Shown: piece after piece, positions 51,468 through 59,163 of the stretch
Position numbering within the stretch: the first letter of the stretch is position 1
How the letters are laid out: every line of letters begins with the position of its first letter
NCBI GenBank assembly: GCA_038144425.1
Contig: JAYQNS010000004.1
Coordinates: 682,001-746,000 of the forward strand
From: Salivita marina
GTDB taxonomy: Bacteria > Pseudomonadota > Gammaproteobacteria > Pseudomonadales > Azotimanducaceae
Length of the DNA stretch: 64,000 nucleotides
Reading direction: 5' to 3'
Made by a program: the position numbers and the translations under genes
The notes under the pieces: model-generated
What the model saw: the letters and a program-made list of their open reading frames with translations, nothing else
The model's database searches: none
Told to the model about the DNA's origin: nothing

Positions 51468-52199
51468 ATGCGCACGCCCCGGCTATACTGGCCCGCGCCC
51501 CTGCCCACGGGCACCGTACCCCTCCCCGATACCGCTGCCCGGCACCTTTTGAAGGTGCTTCGCCGCCGCGATGGCGATCCCGTGGAGCTGTTCGACGGCG
51601 CGGGCTCGGTGGCCCAAGCCACGCTTTGTAACGTTTCACCAAAGGGCGGCCAGCTGATCGTGGCTGATGCGCGGGAGGATCGGCGCAGCGAAACGCCGCT
51701 CCACCTTCACCTCGGCTTGCCCTTGCTGCGCGGTGAACGGATGGACGTGGCCCTGCAGAAGGCCTGCGAGCTTGGGGTTTCCGAAATCACTCTCCTCCAA
51801 ACCCGGCGCACGGAGGTGAAGTTCGAAGCCGGAGCCCGCGGGGACCGGCGCCTGGCCCACGCCGAAGGGGTACTGGTTCATGCGGCGCAGCAGAGCGGCC
51901 GCACCGTGCTGCCCCAGCTTCATGCGCCTCAACCCCTCGAGCACTTCGCCGCTGAGCGCTCGGAGACACTCAAGGTTGTGCTCGACCCTGAGGGTGCCCC
52001 TCTGGAAACCTTCGCAAACCCAAACCCACGCTCGGTGGCGCTGATCACCGGGCCAGAGGGGGGGCTCAGCGAGGAGGAATGCGAGACGCTAGCGCGCATG
52101 GGCTTTGTCCGCTGGCGTCTGGGACCGCGCATTCTCCGCGCGGAAACGGCGCCCTTAGCCGCCGTCGCCACCCTCTCCGCTCGCTTCGGCGACTTCTAA
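51468..52199 (+). CDS. rsmE: 16S rRNA (uracil(1498)-N(3))-methyltransferase
   Basis: A SPOUT-class methyltransferase modifying U1498 of 16S rRNA. It has 243 residues. Visible are HLLKVLRRRDGDPVELFDG in the PUA-like N-terminal domain, LLRGERMDVALQKACELGVSEI in part, HAAQQSGRTVLPQ and the knot motif ITGPEGGLSEEE, ending with LGPRILRAETAPLAA. Its last 45 bases overlap the convergent gene below. In E. coli rsmE is directly followed by gshB; here three minus-strand genes lie between them. Confidence 0.96.
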   Translation: MRTPRLYWPAPLPTGTVPLPDTAARHLLKVLRRRDGDPVELFDGAGSVAQATLCNVSPKGGQLIVADAREDRRSETPLHLHLGLPLLRGERMDVALQKACELGVSEITLLQTRRTEVKFEAGARGDRRLAHAEGVLVHAAQQSGRTVLPQLHAPQPLEHFAAERSETLKVVLDPEGAPLETFANPNPRSVALITGPEGGLSEEECETLARMGFVRWRLGPRILRAETAPLAAVATLSARFGDF

Positions 52200-53750
52200 G
52201 CCCTCCGCCTTCGGAAGCACCCAATGCAATGCACCCTCCCAGGCGGTCACGGCCAAGGCGCCCGCCGGCGCCTGGGCGCCCGCGCCCAGGGGATAGGCTA
52301 GTAGCGCAGACGCTTCGCCTTTCCCCTTAGGCGCTATCACCGGGGGATGGAGCATCACCTCTGTTGGGGCCAGGCTGAGAACGTTCCAGGAAAGGGTGCG
52401 CGCGCCGCCCGAGCCCTTGGCCAGAAGCGTGGCACCGTCAAGGGCGAGCACCGCGACAGGCCCTAACTCCTCCCGTTCCAGCTCCTTAAGGGCAACGGCA
52501 ACGGATGGCTCAACCGCCGCCAGGGGCGCCGCCAGCGCTACGGGGTGGCCCAGGGCGCGCCCGAGGGCTTCCGCGTCCAACCACAGCAAGGGATTTAGCG
52601 CTCGCCGAAGCTGCTCAAGGCGCCGCCGAAGAGCTGGCGTTGCCCGTTGGGCCTCCGCTTCGAGGGCGGTCAGGGCCGCCAACAAGGCTCCGTCATTGCC
52701 GAGGGCGGGAATTCGCGGGGGATCCGGCGGCAGGGCGGCGCCACTCGAGCTCGGAGCAGGCGGGGGCGATGCCTTCGGCGACGCTTCCGGTGCGGCGGCA
52801 GAGGGGGCCAGAGGCGTGGCAACTGGGGGGGCCGGCGGTGCGGGTAGCGTCGCCGGCGGGGCCTCAAGGCCCGAGGCCCAGAGATCGATCTCCTCAATCA
52901 GGGCCGAGAACAGGTCGGCTTCTAGGACCGTCCGGGGCTCAGCTAACACCTCTAGGAGCTCGGGCAGGCGCGCATCGAGGGCACCGGGCGCCGGAAGCAC
53001 GCCGCTACGCCGCTGGGCCACCAAGTTGCCTAGGGCCCAGGCCCACTCCCAGCGCTGCTGGGCCGCGGCATCCCCCTGGGGCTGAGCAGACAGCGCCGCA
53101 AGCCGCTCTTGTGCTTCCCCCAGGGCGCGATCCTCTCCGGGGGTGGCGCGCAGCACCTGGGCCAAGGCCCAAAAGGTTGGCGAGTTCAGCACCGCCGCTG
53201 GGGCCGCTTTTTGCTCCACCACCGGTGCCCTGGTGGGCAAGAGACCCTGAGCCAAGGCCTCTGCGCCCCCCTCCGGCACATACGCTGGCTGGGACCGAGC
53301 CTCGAAAAAGGCTTCATCTAGACGCCGCAGGCCGGGCAGCACTGTGGCGGGCTCCGCATCAGCGGCGTCCAGCACGGCGCTCGCGGCCCCTGCCCAAAAG
53401 GCTGGCCCCGCCCCCTCCGCGAAACAGCCCTGCACCCAGGTGGCCACAAAGAGATTAGGGAGCAACGCGCTCCAAAGGCCCGGGGTCGCCGAGATCAGGC
53501 TGAAAGCTCGGCGAAAAATGCGATGGGGCGTTCCAGCGTCGAGGTGCGCCAAGGCGAGAACCTCAAGCGTCTTCTGTCGCGCGGGGCGATCCGCGAGGGA
53601 GGCGGCTTGCCAGGCCGCCGCCGCTTCCCCAAGGGCTTCCGAGTCAGATCCCCCCTGGAGCGCGGCGAGGGCCAAGCAAGCCCAGGGCCGGGCGTCGGCG
53701 CCCGCCCGAGCGGCGGCGAGCGCTTCCGCGCTGGCCCGGCGAAAATCCAT
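52155..53750 (-). CDS. Unknown protein in the chpA position
   Basis: A 531-residue protein without a family I recognise. The N-terminal part (1-290) is helical and Ala/Leu-rich; a Pro/Ala-rich linker (about 300-350) follows; the C-terminal part (about 355-520) combines a helical RRLEQLRRALNPLLWLDAEALG segment with beta-rich text (LGPVAVLALDGATLLAKG). No histidine-kinase core, Hpt His or receiver domain is visible. Position after the PilJ-position gene suggests descent from ChpA or a FimL-like scaffold, and the segment WEWAWALGNLVAQRRSGVLP is faintly like the ChpA N-terminal region. The start is uncertain: ATG 53750, or TTG 53816 overlapping the previous gene. Confidence 0.6.
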   Translation of the reverse strand: MDFRRASAEALAAARAGADARPWACLALAALQGGSDSEALGEAAAAWQAASLADRPARQKTLEVLALAHLDAGTPHRIFRRAFSLISATPGLWSALLPNLFVATWVQGCFAEGAGPAFWAGAASAVLDAADAEPATVLPGLRRLDEAFFEARSQPAYVPEGGAEALAQGLLPTRAPVVEQKAAPAAVLNSPTFWALAQVLRATPGEDRALGEAQERLAALSAQPQGDAAAQQRWEWAWALGNLVAQRRSGVLPAPGALDARLPELLEVLAEPRTVLEADLFSALIEEIDLWASGLEAPPATLPAPPAPPVATPLAPSAAAPEASPKASPPPAPSSSGAALPPDPPRIPALGNDGALLAALTALEAEAQRATPALRRRLEQLRRALNPLLWLDAEALGRALGHPVALAAPLAAVEPSVAVALKELEREELGPVAVLALDGATLLAKGSGGARTLSWNVLSLAPTEVMLHPPVIAPKGKGEASALLAYPLGAGAQAPAGALAVTAWEGALHWVLPKAEGLEVAEASGEGGDGG

Positions 53751-53769
53751 GGGCGGAGAAATCAAGGAC

Positions 53770-54936
53770 CTAGGCCTCGTCGGTGCCACGGGGACGAAGG
53801 GCGAGATCCTTCTCAAACCCCTTCAGGGTGACCTGCGCCGTCGCCAGCGCTGCTTCAAAGGATTCCAAAGCCACCGGGGCAGGGGCGTCTCCCTCAGTCT
53901 GCCGGAGGGTGGCTGCTTGATCAGCAAGGGGCTTAGGTGTGTCCTCAAGTACGGCCGCGAGCCCCGCTAGGGGCGCCCCCTGGGCCGCGAGCTGGTCGGA
54001 AAGGGCGGCCTGCTGTTCCCCGAGGGCACCCAATGGCTCAGCGAAGGCTGACAGCTGCGCCGCTAGGGCTGCGCTGCGCTGGGACAGGGAATCCCTTGCC
54101 AGGGCCAGCGAGTCCCGAAAGGCTGGCAACGCCTCGAGCGCTTGGTCGCAGGCGTCCGCCACGGCCGCGCCGCCCTCGAGCTCCGCGGCCTCCTCTGCCA
54201 GCGTATCTAGAGCCTGGTTCAGCTGCTGATCCAGCCGCCCAAAACCCTCCTGAAGTTGGGAAAAGAGCGCACCTAAGCCTGCCCCCTGGGCGACAATGGC
54301 TTCCCCGGGGCGGGCTAGGGCCAAGCGGTGTGAGGCGCCCTCGGCCGCTAGGCCCTCGCTGGCCTGAAGGGTCGCCGCCAACGCGCCGCATTCACCCTCC
54401 GCCGTCCGCAGGCTGGCCACCAAATGCTGCAGCTCACCTTCCGCCGTTGCCAGGATCGCCTTGAACGTGTCCCGACCCGCGGCGCTGGCCGCTTGCCAAG
54501 CGGCGAGGCCCCTGCGAAGCCCCTCGGCTTCCTGAAGCAGGGTGCCCAGCTGCCGCGCCTGGGCATCCCGCTGGCGTAGCAGCCGCTCCAGGCTCGCTCC
54601 CAGGCCTTGAAGGCTGGGGGGCAGCGGGAGGGACTCGAGGGAAACCGCCAGCGTCGACTCGGCGCTTCCGACCTTTCCCTGCAGCACCGCTATCGCCTGG
54701 CGGAGGGCTTCCCCGGCCGCTGCTTCCTCGGCAACGGCCTGCTGAGTGCTTCGAAGTAGCAAAGCGCCAAGCAGCAGCGCCAGAGCCAAGGCCCCCGCAG
54801 CCCAGCGCAGCGTCGCCGGGGCCGGTTGCCCCGACCCAAGCACTAGGGCTGCCGCTACGGTCCCCCCTGCGAGCACGAGGGCGACCATAAAGAGCTGCCA
54901 CCAAAGCCGTTGTTGCCGCGCTGCCCGTTCAACCAT
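53770..54936 (-). CDS. Two-TM coiled-coil membrane protein in the pilJ position
   Basis: A 388-residue protein with two membrane helices (about residues 11-33 and 43-62) separated by only about ten residues, then long Ala/Leu/Glu/Gln-rich coiled coils to the end. Order and strand correspond to pilJ, the Pil-Chp chemoreceptor. However, the large periplasmic PilJ ligand domains and the conserved receptor tip (ETNLLALNASIEAARAGE type) are absent. It could be a collapsed receptor or a new structural membrane protein. ATG 54936 overlaps the stop of the preceding PilI-like gene by eight bases, which indicates coupled translation. Confidence 0.65.
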   Translation of the reverse strand: MVERAARQQRLWWQLFMVALVLAGGTVAAALVLGSGQPAPATLRWAAGALALALLLGALLLRSTQQAVAEEAAAGEALRQAIAVLQGKVGSAESTLAVSLESLPLPPSLQGLGASLERLLRQRDAQARQLGTLLQEAEGLRRGLAAWQAASAAGRDTFKAILATAEGELQHLVASLRTAEGECGALAATLQASEGLAAEGASHRLALARPGEAIVAQGAGLGALFSQLQEGFGRLDQQLNQALDTLAEEAAELEGGAAVADACDQALEALPAFRDSLALARDSLSQRSAALAAQLSAFAEPLGALGEQQAALSDQLAAQGAPLAGLAAVLEDTPKPLADQAATLRQTEGDAPAPVALESFEAALATAQVTLKGFEKDLALRPRGTDEA

Positions 54937-55360
54937 GGGGGGGGAGATCTCCGGTAAAGGGATTAAAGGCGGGGTCTTCGAGGAGCGTCGCCAAGGGAAA
55001 GACCGAGGCGTCAGGCTCAGGGAGAGGCGCCCAGCCCAGCACCCGCTCGGCGGCAAGAGCTAACTTCCCGCCGGCCAAAAGCAAGAGCGTGCGTGGGCGT
55101 CCAAGGCGCCCCCACAGATAGGCTCCCGGAGCGCGGACGCACCAGGGCTGGCCTGCCGCCAGCGCAAACCCGAGGCACCAGGGGTAGGCGCGGTCGGACC
55201 GCAGCCAGGCCTTGGGCGCCGCGAGGCCAAGGAGCGCGCTGCGGGGAACCAGCACCCGCGCCGTCGCCGGCGCCCAGCGCACCACTAGGGCTGCTCCCTT
55301 GCTCCACCGCAGGGGGCCCGCTACGCTCGCCGGCAATCTCTCCCTGGGTGCGCTCACCAT
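54929..55360 (-). CDS. PilI/CheW-like protein, divergent and short
   Basis: A 143-residue protein with a CheW-like outline: an LVVRWAPATARVLVPRSALLGL strand region, a WCLGFALAAGQPWCVRAPGAYLWG segment where CheW has the GlxxxRGxxxxvxDL motif, LLLAGGKLALAAERVLGW, and a C-terminal SVFPLATLLEDPAF closely resembling the PilI ending (FSLxxLxExPxF). CheW proteins couple receptor to kinase. The start is uncertain: ATG 55360 overlaps the divergent gshB start codon, ATG 55429 would lie inside gshB, and TTG 55336 is possible. The location next to gshB is where pilG-pilH-pilI sits in Pseudomonas; pilG and pilH are missing. Confidence 0.68.
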   Translation of the reverse strand: MVSAPRERLPASVAGPLRWSKGAALVVRWAPATARVLVPRSALLGLAAPKAWLRSDRAYPWCLGFALAAGQPWCVRAPGAYLWGRLGRPRTLLLLAGGKLALAAERVLGWAPLPEPDASVFPLATLLEDPAFNPFTGDLPPHG

Positions 55361-56312
55361 GATCGACCTCGCTGTAGTTATGGACCCCGTCGAAGGGCTA
55401 TCGAAGAAAAAAGACTCCACCCTGGCCATGTGCCTGGCCGCCCAGGCGCGAGGGTGGACGATCTACAGCGTCACGCAGGACGGGCTGTATTTCGCCGAAG
55501 GGCAGGTCCTAGCCCTGGCGACGCCCATGACCGTAGATCTTTCGGCGGACCCCTTTTGGCACCTGGGAGAAACGGTGACTCGCCCCCTCGCCAGCTTCAG
55601 CGGTGTGCTCATGCGGAAGGATCCTCCCTTCGACATGGAGTATATCTACACCACCTACCTCTTAGAACGCGCAGAGGCCGCAGGGGTCCCGGTGTTCAAT
55701 CGTCCCGCGAGCCTTCGAGACTGCAATGAGAAGTTCTTCGCCACGGCCTTCTCCGAGTTCACCCCGCCCCTCATTGTGAGCAAACGCGCAGAGCAGCTTC
55801 GGGCCTTCGCCGAGGCCGAGGGAGACGTGGTAATGAAGCCCCTAGACGGCATGGGGGGCGCCTCCATCTTCCGCCTTAAGCCGGGAGATTCGAACTTATC
55901 CGTGGTAATCGAGACCCTCACCGCCGGGGGCTCGCAGCAAATCATGGCCCAACGCTATCTGCCAGAAATTAAGGACGGCGATAAGCGTATCCTCATGATC
56001 GAAGGCAAACCCGTGCCCTACGCCCTGGCACGCATTCCCGCCGCAGGGGAAAGCCGGGGCAACCTGGCCGCCGGCGGCCGGGGCGAAGCCCGGCACCTAA
56101 CGGATCGAGATCGGGAAATTGCTGAGGCCGTGGGGCCTGAACTGGTCCGCCGAGGCCTGAGCTTCGTAGGCATGGACGTAATCGGCACCCACCTCACGGA
56201 GGTAAATGTGACCTGCCCCACCTGCATTCGCGAACTCGATGCGCAGTGCGGCCTCGACATCGCTGGGGATTTTCTCGACGTCATCTCCGCGCGGCTGAAG
56301 CCCGTCGCTTAG
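55359..56312 (+). CDS. gshB: Glutathione synthetase
   Basis: An ATP-grasp enzyme adding glycine to gamma-glutamylcysteine. ATG 55359 gives 317 residues (E. coli 315). Visible are VVMDPVEGLSKKKDSTLAM, LMRKDPPFDMEYIYTTYLLE in part, NRPASLRDCNEKFF, KPLDGMGGASIF, the glycine-rich loop AGGRGEARHLTDRDREI in part and EVNVTCPTCIRELD. Its ATG overlaps the ATG of the divergent PilI-like gene, so any promoter must lie inside that gene. Confidence 0.97.
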   Translation: MIDLAVVMDPVEGLSKKKDSTLAMCLAAQARGWTIYSVTQDGLYFAEGQVLALATPMTVDLSADPFWHLGETVTRPLASFSGVLMRKDPPFDMEYIYTTYLLERAEAAGVPVFNRPASLRDCNEKFFATAFSEFTPPLIVSKRAEQLRAFAEAEGDVVMKPLDGMGGASIFRLKPGDSNLSVVIETLTAGGSQQIMAQRYLPEIKDGDKRILMIEGKPVPYALARIPAAGESRGNLAAGGRGEARHLTDRDREIAEAVGPELVRRGLSFVGMDVIGTHLTEVNVTCPTCIRELDAQCGLDIAGDFLDVISARLKPVA

Positions 56313-56321
56313 GGCAGGGCC

Positions 56322-57053
56322 ATGGCGATCCTCGCCTCCCCCCAAAATCGCCTCGCCGCCGCCTTCGGAGCAGCGCTCCTGTGCCACGGGGCCCTGCTTA
56401 TGCTGGAACGCGCCCCGCCCCAGACGCCCCAACCTACGGCCCCGGGCATGCTCACTATCAGTTTGACCGGGTCTCCCCAGCCCATGGACGCAGAGCGCGC
56501 CAAACTCGAATCCTTGCAGGAAGCGCTGCCTACGGTTTTGGATGCCCCCAGACTCCCAAAGTCCGCCAAGGCGGCGACGCGACAAACGGGCGAACGTCCA
56601 GCCCTGGCTGAGCGCTCCACCGCCCCCGGAGCCCCGCCGGCGGAAGCCCCGCGGCCTGCCTTGAGCGATCTGTTAGCTGCGGCCCGACGCTACAGCGAGG
56701 CGCCGGAGGTGCGCCGCCTCGGGCCCGGCACCGTGCTCACCCCAGCAGAGGATGCCTACCTTCGAGGCTGGCGCACCCGTATCGAGCGCCTGGGCATGGT
56801 CAATTTTCCCCCGGAAGCCCGCCGCGCTGCAGAACGGGCCGGGGGCCAGGCCACCCTGCGCCTTCGCGCCGAACTCCATCGCGACGGCCGCCTAGGAGCG
56901 CTCGCCGTGGTGATTGGCAGCGGCGACGCGGCGGTGGATCAAGCGGCACTGACGCTGGTGCGTAGCGCACACCCCTATCTGCCCTTCCCCAAAGCCCTCA
57001 GCCAACACCCGCGCCTCGAGATCGTGCGAGATTTTAACTTTCGCCTCCCCTAG
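56322..57053 (+). CDS. TonB family energy transducer
   Basis: A 243-residue TonB-like protein: one N-terminal membrane helix (about residues 8-27, LAAAFGAALLCHGALLML), a Pro-rich periplasmic spacer (about 75-115), and a C-terminal TonB domain with YLRGWRTRIERLGMVNFPPEAR, GGQATLRLRAELHRDGRL and FPKALSQHPRLEIVRDFNF. It corresponds to the TonB3-type gene next to gshB in Pseudomonas, which was linked there to twitching motility and pilus assembly rather than iron uptake. That role is inference here. Confidence 0.9.
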   Translation: MAILASPQNRLAAAFGAALLCHGALLMLERAPPQTPQPTAPGMLTISLTGSPQPMDAERAKLESLQEALPTVLDAPRLPKSAKAATRQTGERPALAERSTAPGAPPAEAPRPALSDLLAAARRYSEAPEVRRLGPGTVLTPAEDAYLRGWRTRIERLGMVNFPPEARRAAERAGGQATLRLRAELHRDGRLGALAVVIGSGDAAVDQAALTLVRSAHPYLPFPKALSQHPRLEIVRDFNFRLP

Positions 57054-57101
57054 GGGCGCGGCATATAGCCGGGGCCTGGGCTGCCGCCCTATCATGGCCC
57101 C

Positions 57102-57650
57102 ATGGATCTCAAGCACCAGTTCCTTATTGCCATGCCCGGGCTCGACGGGAGCACCTTCGGAGGCACGCTCAGCTATCTTTGCGAGCACAACGACGAGGGC
57201 GCCTTCGCCCTCGTGGTCAATCGACCCCTGGAGAGCGTCACCCTCGGCGCCATCTTCGATCAGCTGTCCATCTCCGGGACGGCCCACCGGGACGTGCCCG
57301 TACTTGACGGCGGCCCGGTGCAGCGAGACCGGGGCTTTGTGCTCCACAGTGATGATTGCTGCCTGCCGGCAACGGTGAAACTGCAGCCCGGGCTCGCCCT
57401 CAGCACAGTCCGGGAAATGCTCACGGCCATCGCCGAGGGGTCGGGACCCAGTCAGTTCCTCGTGTGTCTGGGCTACGCCGGCTGGGGGGAAGGGCAGCTC
57501 GAACAGGAGATGGCGGAAAACGCCTGGCTATCTTGCGCGGGGGACTTCGAAACCCTATTCGAAATCCCCTTCGAAGAACGGCGACAGCGCGCTGCGGAGA
57601 GCCTGGGCATTGATCTTGCCCTTTTCCCCGGCGCGCCCGGCCATGGCTGA
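57102..57650 (+). CDS. yqgE: UPF0301 family protein (YqgE/AlgH)
   Basis: A 182-residue YqgE/AlgH protein. Visible are the N-terminal LKHQFLIAMPGLDGSTFGGTL in part, YLCEHNDEGAFALVVNRPL, VLDGGPVQRDRGFVLH, FLVCLGYAGWGEGQLEQEM in part and a final NAWLSC. The molecular function is unclear. It overlaps ruvX by eight bases, the highly conserved yqgE-yqgF pair. Confidence 0.96.
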   Translation: MDLKHQFLIAMPGLDGSTFGGTLSYLCEHNDEGAFALVVNRPLESVTLGAIFDQLSISGTAHRDVPVLDGGPVQRDRGFVLHSDDCCLPATVKLQPGLALSTVREMLTAIAEGSGPSQFLVCLGYAGWGEGQLEQEMAENAWLSCAGDFETLFEIPFEERRQRAAESLGIDLALFPGAPGHG

Positions 57651-58050
57651 AGCAGGGCTTCTCCTCGCCTTCGACTTTGGCCTGCGCCACATCGGCTGGG
57701 CCACGGGGCAGCATCTCACCGCCAGCGCCACCGCCGGTAGCGCCCTCGCTGCCCAGGAGGGCACCCCGAACTGGCAAGCGGTTCACGCCCTGCTGGAGGA
57801 ATGGCAGCCCGTGCGCATCATTGTGGGCCTGCCCCTCAACATGGACGACACGGAAAACGACATGTGCACCCGGGCCCGACGCTTCGCCCGGCGCCTCGAA
57901 GGGCGCTTTGGCATTCCCGTAACGTTCCAGGACGAGCGCCTCTCCAGTCGGGAAGCAGGAGAGCGCTTCCCCGACCGAGACCGAAACAATCGCCACGGAG
58001 AAGCGGCCCGAATCATTCTTGAGGACTACCTGCGCCGCCCCGAGGCCTAA
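57643..58050 (+). CDS. ruvX: Putative pre-16S rRNA nuclease (YqgF/RuvX)
   Basis: An RNase-H-fold nuclease involved in 16S rRNA 5' maturation. ATG 57643 gives 135 residues. Visible are LAFDFGLRHIGWATGQ with the first catalytic Asp, RIIVGLPLNMDDTENDM with the conserved VGLPLN motif, and FQDERLSSREAGE with the acidic pair. In Pseudomonas pyrR-pyrB-pyrC follow; here pilT follows directly, with stops overlapping by four bases. Confidence 0.95.
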   Translation: MAEAGLLLAFDFGLRHIGWATGQHLTASATAGSALAAQEGTPNWQAVHALLEEWQPVRIIVGLPLNMDDTENDMCTRARRFARRLEGRFGIPVTFQDERLSSREAGERFPDRDRNNRHGEAARIILEDYLRRPEA

Positions 58051-59081
58051 AAATTCTCTGGGAAGCGCGCCCGACTCCTCGCCTCAGAAGCAGCCACCTG
58101 CCCTGAGGTCACCAAGGCCTCAAGAGCCTGATCAAGCGTATTCATGCCGTGCTGAGCCCCCGTTTGGATTGCCGAATATATCTGCGCCACCTTGTCCTCC
58201 CGGATAAGATTTCGAAGCGCAGGCGTGCACACCATGATTTCCTGGGCCGCCACTCGCCCCCCGCCAACTTTCTTCAGGAGGGTCTGGGAAACCACAGCCT
58301 GAAGCGATTCGGACAGCATGGCGCGCACCATGGGCTACTCCGATCCGGGAAAGACGTCGATTAGGCGATCGATGGTTTTGGCGGCCGATTGGGTATGGAG
58401 GGTGGCAAAAACCACGTGCCCAGTCTCCGCCGCCTCGAGGGCCAGGCGAATGGTCTCTAGATCCCGAAGCTCCCCCACCATGATTACATCCGGATCTTCC
58501 CGCAGAGCGGCGCGAAGGGCTCGTGAAAAACTCGTCGTATCCCGATGCACTTCCCGCTGGTTAATGAGGCACTGCTTGGGGGTGTGAACGAACTCGATGG
58601 GATCCTCAATGGTGAGAATGTGCTGCTGCTGCGTGTTGTTGATGTGGTCCATGATGGCCGCAAGGGTGGTCGATTTACCGGACCCCGTGGGCCCCGTGAC
58701 CAGCACCAGGCCCCGGCTTAGGGAAGCGAGCCGCTCAAAGATTGGCCCTAGGCCAAGATCCCTCAGGCTGAGAACGGTGGTGGGAATGGTTCGGAACACC
58801 GCCCCCGGGCCCCGGTTTTGGCGGAACGCGTTTACCCGAAAGCGGGCGACCCCAGGAACGGCCAGGGAAAAGTCGCTTTCCCCGTCCTCGGCAAAGGCTT
58901 GTCGCTGCGCCTCCGTCATGGCTGCCTCGATCAAGGCCAGGGCAGCGGCGTCATCAAGGGGCGGCGCCGCCAGCTTACGCAGGGTGCCATCGACCCGAAC
59001 CATGGGCGGTAAGCCCGCGGACAGATGTAAATCCGATGCCTCCTGCGCCTGAGCAAAGGCCAGCAGCTCCGTGATGGTCAC
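58047..59081 (-). pseudogene. pilT: Type IV pilus retraction ATPase, interrupted by an in-frame TAG
   Basis: A hexameric ATPase that depolymerises pili and powers twitching. The 344 sense and stop codons align end to end with Pseudomonas PilT. GTG 59081 (strong GGAGG upstream) begins the N-terminal ITELLAFAQAQEASDLHLS. Walker A GPTGSGKSTTLAA, the Asp box ILTIEDPIEF, Walker B and the His box FATLHTQSAAKTIDR follow. Then DVFPGSE is followed by TAG (58337-58335) where the family has Lys, and the same frame resumes with MVRAMLSESLQAVVSQTL and the retraction motif ALRNLIRED up to the stop. AAG to TAG is a single substitution. The rest is perfectly conserved, so this is a recent mutation, an error, or read-through. 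Confidence 0.9.
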
Positions 59082-59163
59082 CCCGATTCCTCCCGCCAGA
59101 CCTGACGGACCTTCCCAGACCCGTTAAACTTTTATCTTCTCTCACTGTAACGGATCTCGGGCC

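Noticed and set aside
58335..58337. Reassignment of TAG as a sense codon, suggested by the pilT interruption
   Set aside because: TAG ends several intact genes in the window at the family-typical length (ldcA, ptsP, rpiA, the MFS carrier), so it functions as a stop.
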